Source: Cycloclasticus sp. 46_120_T64
Lineage (GTDB): Bacteria > Pseudomonadota > Gammaproteobacteria > Methylococcales > Cycloclasticaceae
DNA length: 64,000 nucleotides
Assembly: GCA_002162695.1 (NCBI GenBank)
Contig: MAAM01000011.1
Span: 186,001 to 250,000, forward strand
Direction: 5' to 3'
In this document: positions 47,409 through 56,567 of the stretch, piece by piece
Position numbering within the stretch: position 1 is the first letter of the stretch
Layout: each line of letters opens with the position of its first letter
Translations under genes and position numbers: made by a program
The notes under the pieces: generated by a model
What the model saw: only the letters and a program-made list of their open reading frames with translations
Databases searched by the model: none
Told to the model about the DNA's origin: nothing

Positions 47409-48041
47409 TTGACGGTAGAGAAAACAATAAGAACGAGCGCTAAGCGTGGCAAAACGCGGCAGTTGATTTTAGATGCGGCGGCTAAAATGATTAGTCGTCA
47501 TGGTTATCACGCAACGTATTTAAAAGATGTTGCGGCCGCGGTTAATATGAAAGCGGGAAGTCTGTATTACCACTTCGAATCAAAAGAAGCGTTGATGCAC
47601 GAGGTGCTCGATAAGAGCGTGAAGGTCATTTATGACACCGTTAAAGCTGAAGTGGAAGCGTTAGGATCTGAGCCAGATTTTCCTAGTTTATTAAAGGCAG
47701 CGATACGTGGGCACTTGATTGCGATCTTTAGATACCCCGATTATACCCTTGCGAGTATACGAAATTACGGGGTAATGCCGGATGTGGTACAGCAGGCAGC
47801 ACAAAAAGATCGTGATGCCTATGAAGAGTTCTGGCGTGATTTTTTTGATAAGGCAGAAGCCGCTGGATATATCCGCCCTAGCGTGGATAAGAATTTATTA
47901 CGTTTGGCTATTTTCGGCAGTATGAACTGGTCATCACTTTGGTATGAAAAAAGTGGTGCAAGTATCGAACAAATTGCTGAATCTCAGGCCGACTTATTTT
48001 TAAATGGTTGTTATCAAAGAGGAGAGGAAGATGGAGTATAA
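47409..48041 (+). CDS. TetR-family regulator of leucine/isovalerate genes
   Basis: 210 residues. HTH region RQLILDAAAKMISRHGYHATYLKDVAAAVNMKAGSLYYHFESKEALMHEVL at about residues 15-65 is typical TetR; the helical C-terminus binds ligand. Start probably TTG at 47409; there is no in-frame ATG before the HTH. It is divergent from liuA across four operators and overlaps liuC by 11 bp. It fills the role of the TetR-type Liu regulators known in some proteobacteria (others use a MerR-type LiuR); the inducer is probably an acyl-CoA of the pathway, which is inference. Confidence 0.9.
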   Translation: MTVEKTIRTSAKRGKTRQLILDAAAKMISRHGYHATYLKDVAAAVNMKAGSLYYHFESKEALMHEVLDKSVKVIYDTVKAEVEALGSEPDFPSLLKAAIRGHLIAIFRYPDYTLASIRNYGVMPDVVQQAAQKDRDAYEEFWRDFFDKAEAAGYIRPSVDKNLLRLAIFGSMNWSSLWYEKSGASIEQIAESQADLFLNGCYQRGEEDGV

Positions 48042-48813
48042 GACAATAGATTTTAAGGTGGATGATAGAGGCGTAGCTTACGTGACCTTCAATCGACCGG
48101 AAGTACACAATGCAATGAGCGCCGTGTTTATTCAAGAACTGCAACATATCTGCGCGGCAATCGAAGTGAGTAATACGATTCGTGTGGCGGTAGTCAGTGG
48201 CGCAGGCGAGAGTTTTTGTGCGGGCGGCGACTTAAAATGGATGGAAAGCAATCTGACTAAGTCGAGAGCTAAACGTATTGAAGAAACCGGTGAGCTAGCG
48301 GCTATGTTGGCGGCATTAAACGGTTTAAGTAAACCGCTGATTGGGCGTATTCAAGGTCCTGCCTATGGCGGTGGTGTTGGCATGATTTCAGTGTGTGACA
48401 TTACTATTGGGGTAAGCACAGCTAAGTTTGGTCTAACAGAAGTTAAGCTGGGTTTAACGCCAGCAACTATTTCTCCTTATGTGGTTAAGCGTATTGGTGC
48501 GGGTAACGCGCGTAGAAACTTTTTTAATTCGCGGATCTTTGGCGCGGCTGAGGCTAAAACAATTGGTTTGTTAACCGAGGTTGTTGAAGCTGATGAGTTG
48601 GATGCAGCGATTGAGAAGGAGTTAAAAATGATTTTGAAGTGTGCTCCGGTAGCGATTGCTTCAACAAAAAAATTGATTGATTACGTTGATTCTCATGGCA
48701 TGCAAGATAACCGGATTTATACCGCGGCAAACTTAGCCGATGCCTGGGAAACTGACGAGGGTAAAGAAGGTATCGACGCCTTTTTAAATAAACGCAAAGC
48801 TAGTTGGCATTAA
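48031..48813 (+). CDS. liuC: Methylglutaconyl-CoA hydratase
   Basis: 260-residue crotonase-fold enzyme making HMG-CoA. The start at 48031 is supported by AGAGGAGAGG just upstream. Oxyanion loop FCAGGDLKWMES and GPAYGGGVGMISVCDI; only the second of the two crotonase glutamates is kept (FGLTEVKLGL), and the ending AISPYVVKRIG-like TISPYVVKRIG is typical of LiuC. The rest of the pathway is on the other side of the operators. Confidence 0.92.
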   Translation: MEYKTIDFKVDDRGVAYVTFNRPEVHNAMSAVFIQELQHICAAIEVSNTIRVAVVSGAGESFCAGGDLKWMESNLTKSRAKRIEETGELAAMLAALNGLSKPLIGRIQGPAYGGGVGMISVCDITIGVSTAKFGLTEVKLGLTPATISPYVVKRIGAGNARRNFFNSRIFGAAEAKTIGLLTEVVEADELDAAIEKELKMILKCAPVAIASTKKLIDYVDSHGMQDNRIYTAANLADAWETDEGKEGIDAFLNKRKASWH

Positions 48814-48856
48814 TAGATAAAGATAAGTCATATAAATAACGAAGGAGTTTATTACA

Positions 48857-50002
48857 GTGGATTCAATTTATTTTTCAGAAGAACATAATATGTTACGCGA
48901 CCAAATTCGACGTTTTGTTGAACAGCGCGTGATGCCCGTAGCTGAACAATGGGAAGAAGACGGCATGGTGCCGCGTGAAATCCTGCGTGAAATGGGTGAA
49001 TTAGGATTTTTGGGTATTCGCTATTCCAGTGAGTACGGCGGTAGTGAATTAGATACTTTGAGCTCAGTTATTTTGGCTGAAGAGCTGGGTCGTTCAACCT
49101 TTGGTGGTTTTGCGGTAACGACCTTGGTACATACCGATATGGCGTCTCCTCACCTTGATAACTTTGGTAATAAAGAACAGTTAGCAAAGTATATGCCTGG
49201 CATTATTTCCGGTGAGACGATTGTGGGTGTGGGTGTGACCGAGCCTGATGTGGGTTCTGATGTAGCTGGAATGAAAACGCGTGCGGTAAAAGATGGCGAT
49301 GATTACATCATCAATGGCACGAAAATGTTCATCACTAATGGCGTTCACGGTGACTTGTTCTTCGTCGCGGCAAAAACTGATATGGACGTTAAAGCGTCGC
49401 GTGGGGTTTCGATTTTTGCGATTGAAAAAGGTACTCCTGGTTTCACCGTTGGCAAAAAGCTGAAAAAAATGGGCTGGTTATCATCCGATACGGCCGAGTT
49501 GATTTTTGATAATTGTCGAGTGCCTGCGGCTAATATTTTGGGTGAAGTGAATAAAGGCTTCTACTCAATTATGCGCAACTTCCAAAATGAACGCTTAGTA
49601 TTAGGCGCGCAAACCATGGGTGAAGCTTCAAAAGCGATTGAAATCACCTTGGATTACGTTAAAAATCGTAAAGCGTTCGGTGGTGTATTGTTTGACAAAC
49701 AAGTGATTCGTCAACGTTTAGCGTCGCTTGCTTCGCGTGTTGAAGCGGGTAAGCAACTTGTTTATCACGCTGCATGGTTGGATGCTAAAGGTGTTGATTG
49801 CATTAAAGAAGTATCGATGGCAAAAGCGTATTGCGGTGAGTTAGTAAACGAAGTGATGTATGACTGCCTACAATTCCACGGTGGTTTCGGCTTTATTCGT
49901 GAGAGTGCTATCGAGCGTATGTACCGTGATGCGCGGATTCAAACGATTGGTGGTGGTGCTACCGAAGTGATGCTTGAAGAAGTCTCCAAAAGAATGGATT
50001 AA
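48857..50002 (+). CDS. Acyl-CoA dehydrogenase, IVD-like catalytic position
   Basis: 381 residues, GTG start with GAAGGAG upstream. FSEEHNMLRDQIRRFVEQRVMP, GVGVTEPDVGSDVAG, FITNGVHGDLFFVA; the catalytic glutamate appears in NFQNERLVLGAQ, while the classical site reads GGGATEVM. This is the placement of isovaleryl- and some long/terpenoid acyl-CoA dehydrogenases (for example citronellyl-CoA dehydrogenase). Substrate not determinable. Follows liuC by 43 bp, and a long hairpin follows it. Confidence 0.9.
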   Translation: MDSIYFSEEHNMLRDQIRRFVEQRVMPVAEQWEEDGMVPREILREMGELGFLGIRYSSEYGGSELDTLSSVILAEELGRSTFGGFAVTTLVHTDMASPHLDNFGNKEQLAKYMPGIISGETIVGVGVTEPDVGSDVAGMKTRAVKDGDDYIINGTKMFITNGVHGDLFFVAAKTDMDVKASRGVSIFAIEKGTPGFTVGKKLKKMGWLSSDTAELIFDNCRVPAANILGEVNKGFYSIMRNFQNERLVLGAQTMGEASKAIEITLDYVKNRKAFGGVLFDKQVIRQRLASLASRVEAGKQLVYHAAWLDAKGVDCIKEVSMAKAYCGELVNEVMYDCLQFHGGFGFIRESAIERMYRDARIQTIGGGATEVMLEEVSKRMD

Positions 50003-50089
50003 GCTCCTGCATAAAGGCTAAGCCAACGGACATTCAGGGTTGAATATACGGTTGGTTTTCCTCTTTATCATTATGACGTTATAATGCAA

Positions 50090-50130
50090 AACAATTGGCC
50101 GCTAGAGCTCAGCTCTAGCGGCCAATTGTT
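50090..50130. repeat. 41-bp perfect palindrome (terminator-like)
   Basis: A 20-base arm (AACAATTGGCCGCTAGAGCT, 50090-50109), one central C, and its exact complement (50111-50130). It lies between two same-strand genes, 87 bp after one and 77 bp before the other. No run of T longer than two follows, so it is not a standard intrinsic terminator, though it would form a very stable hairpin. Confidence 0.85.
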
Positions 50131-50207
50131 CATATTAATAGTGCTTATTTTAATAACCGATGTTCTATTGCTTATTGATCTAAGTGTGCTAATTTTAAGA
50201 GGTTATT

Positions 50208-51059
50208 ATGTCTGATGTTAAACTGATCGGCGTCATTGGCGCGGGTCAAATGGGTAGAGGGATTGCACAAGTTGCTGCAATGTCTGGGTTTGAAGTGGTG
50301 TTGTTTGACGTCAATAAAGACGGCTTGGATTTCGGTTTTAACTTTATTCAAAAGCAGTTGGATAAAGGTGTTTCTAAAGATAAATGGGAACAAACCTTTG
50401 TTGATGCAACGATGTCGTCCATCTCTACATCAACTAGCATGGATGCTCTTAAAGAATGTGACCTGGTGGTTGAGGCAGCAACAGAGAATAAAAAAATCAA
50501 GTTTGAAATTTTTAAACAACTTGATAACATCGTTAAAGAAGGCGCCATTCTAGCGTCGAATACCTCGTCTATTTCTATTACTGAAATTGCAGAAGTGACG
50601 AATCGCCCAGAAGCGGTGGTGGGTATGCACTTTATGAACCCCGTGCCGGTGATGAAGCTCGTTGAAACCATCACTGGGCTTGAAACGTCAACAGCAACGA
50701 TTGAAAGAACTGAAGCCGTTGCCGAGAAGATGGGTAAAACCGTGGTTCGTGCCGATGATGTACCGGGCTTTGCGGTGAACAGGATCCTTGTACCGATGAT
50801 CAATGAAGCATTTTATGCTTTATATGAAGGGGTGTCTGATGCGCGTGGAATCGATAACGCAATGAAGCTGGGCTGTAATCAACCAATGGGCCCGTTAGAA
50901 CTAGCTGACTTCATTGGCCTAGACACTTGTTTAGCGATCATGAATGTCTTATACGAAGGTTTGGGTGATACCAAGTACCGACCATGTCCATTACTGAAAA
51001 AATATGTCGCTGCAGGCCGATACGGCGTGAAAGTGAAAAAGGGTGTTTATGAATACTAA
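50208..51059 (+). CDS. 3-hydroxyacyl-CoA (3-hydroxybutyryl-CoA) dehydrogenase
   Basis: 283 residues, typical of the short-chain HBD family. NAD motif IGVIGAGQMGRGIAQVAAMSG, catalytic histidine in GMHFMNPVPVMKLVE, SNTSSISITEIA and NRILVPMINEAF, C-terminal domain QPMGPLELADFIGLDT. Ribosome site AAGAGG upstream. Acts on L-3-hydroxyacyl-CoA. The next gene overlaps its 3' end by 11 bp. Confidence 0.95.
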   Translation: MSDVKLIGVIGAGQMGRGIAQVAAMSGFEVVLFDVNKDGLDFGFNFIQKQLDKGVSKDKWEQTFVDATMSSISTSTSMDALKECDLVVEAATENKKIKFEIFKQLDNIVKEGAILASNTSSISITEIAEVTNRPEAVVGMHFMNPVPVMKLVETITGLETSTATIERTEAVAEKMGKTVVRADDVPGFAVNRILVPMINEAFYALYEGVSDARGIDNAMKLGCNQPMGPLELADFIGLDTCLAIMNVLYEGLGDTKYRPCPLLKKYVAAGRYGVKVKKGVYEY

Positions 51060-51843
51060 ATTTGAAACAATCACATTAGACATTTCTGGCGATATCGCGA
51101 CCCTAACCGTGAGTCGTGAAAAAAGTCTGAATGCGTTAAATAAACAGGTTCATACTGATTTAAAAGAATGCCTATGGCAGTTGCGAGAAAATGCCGATAA
51201 TTTACATGGCATGATCTTTACCGGCGCGGGCGAGAAGGCCTTTATTGCCGGTGCAGATATCGTCGAAATGAGCGAGATGACGGCGCAGCAGGGTTATGAT
51301 TTCTCCGTCTTGGGGCAACAGGTCAGCGTGTTATTTGAAGAGTTACCTTTTCCGGTGATTGCCTGTGTAAATGGTTTTGCCTTAGGTGGCGGTTGTGAAA
51401 TGGCGATGAGTTGTGATTTCATTTACGCTACTGAAACAGCGGTATTTGGTCAGCCTGAAGTAAAGCTAGGGTTGATTCCTGGTTTTGGCGGAACTCAGCG
51501 TTTGGCCAAGCTGATTGGTCGCAATAAAGCCAAAGAAATTATCTATACCGGGCGTAATGTCAGTATCGATGAAGCCGTAGATTTAGGCCTAGTGGTGAAA
51601 AAATTCGCTACACAGGACGAGATGTTAGCGGCTGCGCTTAAAACCTTGGGGCAAATCAGTAGAAATTCACCGTTAGCCATTAACGAGGCAAAACAAGTGA
51701 TGAATCAGGCCAATGATTTAACACTGGCGGAAGGTTTAAGACTTGAAGCTGAGCGCTTTTCGGACATTTTTGGCACGGCAGAAATGAAAGAGGGTACGAG
51801 CGCTTTCATGGAAAAAAGAAAAGCTGATTTTAGCGTCAAATAA
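51049..51843 (+). CDS. Enoyl-CoA hydratase
   Basis: 264 residues from the ATG at 51049 (a GTG at 51043 is also possible). Both catalytic glutamates are intact (LGGGCEMAMSCDF and FGQPEVKLGLIPGFGGTQRL), as is the oxyanion loop AFIAGADIVEM. Overlap with the hydroxyacyl-CoA dehydrogenase gene indicates consecutive beta-oxidation steps. Confidence 0.95.
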   Translation: MNTKFETITLDISGDIATLTVSREKSLNALNKQVHTDLKECLWQLRENADNLHGMIFTGAGEKAFIAGADIVEMSEMTAQQGYDFSVLGQQVSVLFEELPFPVIACVNGFALGGGCEMAMSCDFIYATETAVFGQPEVKLGLIPGFGGTQRLAKLIGRNKAKEIIYTGRNVSIDEAVDLGLVVKKFATQDEMLAAALKTLGQISRNSPLAINEAKQVMNQANDLTLAEGLRLEAERFSDIFGTAEMKEGTSAFMEKRKADFSVK

Positions 51844-51874
51844 TTAGCAATTAACCGGTTTTACAGAGGGATCA

Positions 51875-52285
51875 ATGAGCGAATACGCAATTACTGAGTT
51901 AACAGAGGGCATGTCTGCGAGCATGACTAAGACGGTTACTGAAACCGATGTGGTGTTATATGCCGGCATTACCGGTGACTTTAACCCTGCGCATATCGAT
52001 GAAGAATACGCGCAGGCGAGTGCCTTTAAAGGCCGCATCGCTCACGGGATGTTATCGGCGGGTTTTATCAGTGCCACTCTTGGGATGAAACTGCCTGGTC
52101 AGGGTTGTGTGTATTTATCGCAAAACCTGAAGTTTAAATCACCGGTTAAAATTGGTGATACCGTTAAAACAACCGTCACCATCACCAGCGTGAATGTGAA
52201 CCGAAAAGTTATTAAGTTAGACACGGTTTGCACGGTGGGTGAAACGGTGGTTATCGCCGGTGATTGTATGATGATGAAATCATAA
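51875..52285 (+). CDS. MaoC/PhaJ-type (R)-enoyl-CoA hydratase
   Basis: 136-residue hotdog-fold hydratase. Catalytic motif AGITGDFNPAHIDEEYA with Asp and His and RIAHGMLSAGFISATLG. The R-specific enzyme in some bacteria feeds polyhydroxyalkanoate synthesis; no pha genes are seen here. A terminator follows. Confidence 0.92.
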   Translation: MSEYAITELTEGMSASMTKTVTETDVVLYAGITGDFNPAHIDEEYAQASAFKGRIAHGMLSAGFISATLGMKLPGQGCVYLSQNLKFKSPVKIGDTVKTTVTITSVNVNRKVIKLDTVCTVGETVVIAGDCMMMKS

Positions 52286-52317
52286 TCAATGATAAGAAAT
52301 CGATTATAACTGAATGA

Positions 52318-52368
52318 AAACCTTTGTATTTTGACGCCATTAGTTGTGTTAAATGCAAAGGTTTTTTT
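52318..52368 (+). terminator. Intrinsic terminator after maoC-like gene
   Basis: AAACCTTTG (52318-52326) pairs with CAAAGGTTT (52356-52364), pairing may extend inward (ATTT/AAAT); T-run to 52368. The long loop is unusual. Confidence 0.75.
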
Positions 52369-52385
52369 GTAAGAGGGAATAAAAA

Positions 52386-53717
52386 ATGAATTTAGCAGCA
52401 TTACACGCAGAAAAAATTAAATCGGCCTCTGAGGTCGCAAGCTTGGTTAATAGTGGAGACACCATAGAGTTTGGTTTTACCGTATCTAAACCCGATTTGT
52501 TTGACCTAGCCTTGGCCGAGCAAAAAGACCGTTTGAGCGATGTGATTATTCGAGGGGCGTTATCTTGCGCGCCGGTTGCGGTGGTGGAATGTGACCCTGA
52601 GCAAAAGCACTTTGAATATCAAAACTGGCATATGTCGGGTTACGATAGGAAAAAATCGGCATTAGGCGAAATGAGCTATATTCCCTTCAATTTTGGCGAA
52701 GGGCCTGGCATTTACCGGAACAATCTGAGTGTCGACTTGGCGGTGATTAAAACAGCACCGATGGATGAACACGGTTATTTTAATTTTGGTGTGTCAAACT
52801 CATATATCCGTGCGGCGCTTGATGTTGCAAAGAAAATTGTGGTTGAAACATCAACCGCTATACCTGTTTGTTACGGTAGTCAAAATACCGTGCATATTTC
52901 AGAATTAACGGCGATTATTGAAGGTAATAATGCACCCTTATTCGAATTACCAAGTGCGGCTATTAGTGATATTGATCGTGCGGTAGCGGATTTAATTGTG
53001 CCGCTGATTGATGATAGAAGCTGTTTGCAAATTGGTATCGGCGGGATGCCGAATGCGGTGTGTTCCGCGCTGGCTAGCTCTGAGGTGAAAGACCTCGGGA
53101 TTCATACCGAAATGTTCGTAGATGGCATGGTTGACCTGATTGAAGCTGGCAAGGTGACGGGGGCTTATAAGCAGACCTATATTGGCCAGATTGTGTACGC
53201 CTTTGCCCTCGGTTCGCAGCGTATGTATGACTTCATTAATAAAAATGAAAAGTGCTGCAGTATTTCGGTGGATGAAACTAATCTACCGGATAAAATTTCG
53301 GCGAATGATAATATGGTGTCGATTAATAACTGCTTGCAAATTGATTTAACCGGGCAGGTGGCTTCTGAAAGCAGTGGCTATCGACAAATTTCAGGCACCG
53401 GTGGTCAGCTACAGTTTGTACGTGGCGCGGTGGCTTCGAAAGGTGGTAAATCCTTTATGTGTTTGTCTTCACGCTTTATTGATAAAGCGGGTAAGGCAAC
53501 ATCGCGAATTATTCTAGGAATGGATCCCGGTACGGTAATCACTACCCCGCGCAGTGATGTTATGTACGTGGTGACGGAATACGGTATTGTTAATTTAAAG
53601 GGTAAGAGTACGAGTGATCGCGCCTTGGCGTTAATCAGCATCGCACACCCTGACGACCGTGAAGAGCTGACACAACAAGCGCGTGATAATTGCATTATTT
53701 CTCGCAAGCACTGGTAA
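52386..53717 (+). CDS. Acetyl-CoA hydrolase/4-hydroxybutyrate-type CoA-transferase
   Basis: 443 residues, Cat family. GDTIEFGFTVSKPDLF at the N-terminus, catalytic glutamate in HTEMFVDGMVDLIEAGKVTGAYK, CoA-binding GIGGMPNAV and YVVTEYGIVNLKGKSTSDRALALISIAHPDDR at the C-terminus. Transfers CoA between short acyl groups such as acetate, butyrate or hydroxybutyrate; donor and acceptor unknown. Confidence 0.92.
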   Translation: MNLAALHAEKIKSASEVASLVNSGDTIEFGFTVSKPDLFDLALAEQKDRLSDVIIRGALSCAPVAVVECDPEQKHFEYQNWHMSGYDRKKSALGEMSYIPFNFGEGPGIYRNNLSVDLAVIKTAPMDEHGYFNFGVSNSYIRAALDVAKKIVVETSTAIPVCYGSQNTVHISELTAIIEGNNAPLFELPSAAISDIDRAVADLIVPLIDDRSCLQIGIGGMPNAVCSALASSEVKDLGIHTEMFVDGMVDLIEAGKVTGAYKQTYIGQIVYAFALGSQRMYDFINKNEKCCSISVDETNLPDKISANDNMVSINNCLQIDLTGQVASESSGYRQISGTGGQLQFVRGAVASKGGKSFMCLSSRFIDKAGKATSRIILGMDPGTVITTPRSDVMYVVTEYGIVNLKGKSTSDRALALISIAHPDDREELTQQARDNCIISRKHW

Positions 53718-53731
53718 GCCTTTTAGCTGAT

Positions 53732-53771
53732 ATGGATTACTTACGCCAAGCTGTCTGTAAGTAATCCATTT
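53732..53771. terminator. Hairpin terminator after CoA-transferase gene
   Basis: A 13-bp perfect stem ATGGATTACTTAC (53732-53744) with GTAAGTAATCCAT (53757-53769), 12-base loop, followed by TT. T-tract weak. Confidence 0.6.
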
Positions 53772-53849
53772 AACTCGTTTACATGTTCGCTTATCGCGGC
53801 CTAGAACGGTAAGACGACACATTCAATTGATTTAATAGTAGGACACTCG

Positions 53850-54632
53850 ATGACATATTCAACGGTTAAATTCACCAAAAAAGACCAAATCGCCACCGTT
53901 ATTCTAAGCGATCCTGATACGCGTAATGCGATAACCGACCCGATTCTTTTAGAAGAGGTTAAGGCGGTTTTTAGGGCGATCCAAGATGACCCCGAGGTAT
54001 CAGTTTGTATTTTAACCGGTGAGGGCAAAGGCTTTTCATCGGGTGGCAATGTGAAAGATATGTTGCATCGAAAAAAGATGTTCGCGGGTGCGCCTTTAGA
54101 TGTGCAAAACGGATACCGTAATGGTATTCATAGCCTATCAAAATTACTCTATAACATAGAAATACCGATTATCGCGGCGGTTAATGGTGCGGCTGCCGGT
54201 GCGGGTTTTGACTTGGCGTTATTATGCGATATCCGCATTGGTTCTGAGCGAGCCAGTTTTTGTTCGTCTTTCGTTAATCTCGCGGTTATTCCCGGAGATG
54301 GGGGGGCTTGGTTATTGCGTAAAACGGTGGGTGCACAACGCGCTGCCGAGTTGGTGTTAAGCGGCCGAACCGTCCGCGCGCAAGAAGCATTAGATATGGG
54401 TTTGTTATTGAAAGTGGTTGAGCACGAGCAGCTAATGAGTGCGGCGCTTGAAATCGCAAAACCTATTGCTGAGAAGTCGCGCGAGACCTTGGTGGTCGCC
54501 AAACGCTTATTACGCTCAACGGATAGCTTGGGTTATGAAGATCACTTAAACCTATGTTCGGCTAATCAAGCGATGTTCCATCATGCGCCAGAACACCAAG
54601 TGGCTCTTGAGAAGTTTTTTGACAAGAAGTAA
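53850..54632 (+). CDS. Crotonase-family protein with altered active site
   Basis: 260 residues. Oxyanion loop GFSSGGNVKDML is typical. The first catalytic Glu position is Asp121 (AGAGFDLALLCDI) and the second is Phe (FCSSFVNLAVIPGDGGAWLL), so ordinary hydratase chemistry is doubtful; GDGG contributes an extra Asp. Such variants include isomerases, dehalogenases and other CoA reactions. It is an isolated gene between two hairpins and the thioesterase gene. Confidence 0.87.
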   Translation: MTYSTVKFTKKDQIATVILSDPDTRNAITDPILLEEVKAVFRAIQDDPEVSVCILTGEGKGFSSGGNVKDMLHRKKMFAGAPLDVQNGYRNGIHSLSKLLYNIEIPIIAAVNGAAAGAGFDLALLCDIRIGSERASFCSSFVNLAVIPGDGGAWLLRKTVGAQRAAELVLSGRTVRAQEALDMGLLLKVVEHEQLMSAALEIAKPIAEKSRETLVVAKRLLRSTDSLGYEDHLNLCSANQAMFHHAPEHQVALEKFFDKK

Positions 54633-54704
54633 CGAGGCCTGACTGGACGCGGTGCACAAATATGCTTATATTGCCTCTTTAATCTAACTAACAACTTGTA
54701 AAAT

Positions 54705-55130
54705 ATGGCGCGCGTAGAAATAACATACCCTGAACCGACTTTGTTTACCCATGAGCTTTCTGTGCGGGTAACCGACCTTAATTTTGCCGATCACCTTGCT
54801 CACGATAAGGTTATATCCTTATTGCATGAGGCGCGGGCGCAGTTCTTCATAGCGAATGATTTATTGGAGATGGACGTCGATGGTGCTGGCATTATCATGG
54901 CCGACCTCGCTACAAATTATCGTGGGGAAGCTTTTTATGGGCAAATATTGAGTATCGAAATTAGTTTGGGAGACTTCTCTGCTAAAGGCTGCGATATTTT
55001 TTATCGGGTCATTTGTAAAGATAATGCTAAGCTGATTGCTATCGCCAAAACGGGTATCGTATTCATGGATTATTCGACGAGAAAATTGGTCGATGTGCCC
55101 AAAGTATTCCTAAAAATAGCGGGTCTATGA
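54705..55130 (+). CDS. Hotdog acyl-CoA thioesterase
   Basis: 141 residues, 4HBT family. RVTDLNFADHLAHDKVISLLHEARAQFF has the catalytic Asp in the VTDLNFADHL stretch; the YRGEAFYGQILSIEISL strand and C-terminal KTGIVFMDY are typical. Hydrolyses acyl-CoA; specificity unknown. ATG preceded by ACTTGTAAAAT with no strong ribosome site, 72 bp after the previous stop. Confidence 0.87.
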   Translation: MARVEITYPEPTLFTHELSVRVTDLNFADHLAHDKVISLLHEARAQFFIANDLLEMDVDGAGIIMADLATNYRGEAFYGQILSIEISLGDFSAKGCDIFYRVICKDNAKLIAIAKTGIVFMDYSTRKLVDVPKVFLKIAGL

Positions 55131-55236
55131 TAATAGTGAAAGGCTTGATTAGCAGCCTAGCCACGAGTATTATCGATAGATACTAGTGCAGACATTATTT
55201 TAATATATTGCACATTGCTAGCTAAGGTTTAGTGCC

Positions 55237-56121
55237 ATGACAAGCTTAATTGATCCAGACAATATCCAGCAATGGGTTCCCGGTAGGGTGACCTTTGCCT
55301 GTGATACCGATGCTTGGAATGGTATGAGTTTGCGCGGCTATCGTTACCCAAAGTTAGACGTGGCTATTCCGCGGATGCGTGACTATATGTTTGTGGTCTA
55401 CCGGGGTGGGCAATCCAATATGGGGCGTCGACGAGACGGCCCTTGGGAAGAGCACCAAGTAGGCCCAGGCATCGTGTCAGTCTTGACCCGTGCGGAAGAA
55501 TCCCAATGGCGTTGGGATAAACCTATCGACGTTTCTCACCTATATTTATCGCATTCATCGATCGCAACAGTCGCCTCTGAAGTGTTTGAAAAAGATATCA
55601 GTAATATTGAACTCTGCGATAGGGTGCACTCGGAAGACGAAATATTACCGGCTCTGGTGGGTCAGCTGGAACATGAGTTAGTCGGCGGCGAGTTAGGCGG
55701 GCAGTTATACGTTGAGGCGCTTAAAAATCAAGCCTGTGTACATGTTCTACGGCGTTATTCGAATATTATGTTTAATGACGCCTCACAGGGGCATTTTAGC
55801 CCAGCACAAAAACGTTTGCTCAGTGACTTTATCGATGAGCACCTAGAACTTAATATCTCGATCAGTGATTTGGCCGGTTTACTGCAAATGAGTGTCTTCC
55901 ACTTTGGTCGAAAGTTTACCAAAGACTTTGGTTGCCCACCGCACGCTTATGTGATTAAAAAAAGGGTCGATAAAGCGGTCAAACTATTGTCTACAACGAG
56001 TATGCCAATTAAAGTCGTGTTCGCCCAATGTGGTTTCTCCGATCAAAGTCATATGACCCGTTTATTTAAGCGCTTTGTTGGTATGACCCCGTCGGTATTC
56101 CGTAAAAATCTTTCTCGTTAG
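55237..56121 (+). CDS. AraC-family transcription regulator
   Basis: 294 residues. The C-terminal double HTH (about 195-290) is clear: FIDEHLELNISISDLAGLLQMSVFHFGRKFTKDFGCPPHAYVIKKRVDKA and CGFSDQSHMTRLFKRFVGMTPSVFRK. The N-terminal ligand domain is unlike the sugar-binding cupins I know. Placed 446 bp upstream of the esterase/BVMO genes, which are the obvious targets. The interval holds candidate binding repeats. Confidence 0.92.
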   Translation: MTSLIDPDNIQQWVPGRVTFACDTDAWNGMSLRGYRYPKLDVAIPRMRDYMFVVYRGGQSNMGRRRDGPWEEHQVGPGIVSVLTRAEESQWRWDKPIDVSHLYLSHSSIATVASEVFEKDISNIELCDRVHSEDEILPALVGQLEHELVGGELGGQLYVEALKNQACVHVLRRYSNIMFNDASQGHFSPAQKRLLSDFIDEHLELNISISDLAGLLQMSVFHFGRKFTKDFGCPPHAYVIKKRVDKAVKLLSTTSMPIKVVFAQCGFSDQSHMTRLFKRFVGMTPSVFRKNLSR

Positions 56122-56567
56122 GCTTTCTTTTTTGCGCTGCTGCGCTAGCTTTTTTGTTCCTATTTTCTATTTTTTCAAGCGCTTAGCTTCGTCGTTAGAC
56201 GGTCGGTGCAACGATTGTATGTGCCGAGAAAATAGCCATTTTCGTTAAGGAAGATGGGGGTGTTCTGTCCGTAAACCTTTTTTCACTTCTTGCATCAAAA
56301 GACAAACTTCGTCATTACCATCGTTGCTAAGCGTAGATAAAGCAAAAGGCTTTCCCGTCTCTTTTCCTGCTGACTAGCCTCTTTTAAATAGGTGCATATC
56401 TACCAAATCCTGCTATTCCACGAACACAGAGCAATAGCAAGAATGTTCTAAAACTGTAGCTGATTGTTCTATAAATTCTATAAACCGCGTAATAAGCTAG
56501 ATGCTCGAGATTTTTCAAGCCCCATGAGTTGAGCTTGAATGATGAAACAGTTAATAGGATTTAAATA
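56122..56567. other. Gene-free regulatory interval
   Basis: No ORF or RNA gene recognised over 446 bp. The left half has T-rich runs (TTTTTTGC, CTTTTTTGTT) after the AraC gene that could help termination; the right half holds the AraC-type repeats. No convincing -24/-12 (sigma-54) element was found. Confidence 0.5.
56444..56474 (+). promoter_or_regulatory. Candidate AraC-type operator (direct repeats)
   Basis: TGTTCTAAAA (56444-56453) and TGTTCTATAA (56465-56474) are direct repeats spaced exactly 21 bp, two helical turns, as in araI sites. A further AATTCTATAA follows at 56474-56483. They lie about 95-125 bp before the esterase start. Confidence 0.55.

Noticed and set aside
50090-50130. Palindrome as the end of a mobile element or integron site
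   Set aside because: No transposase, target duplication or second copy is visible in the window.
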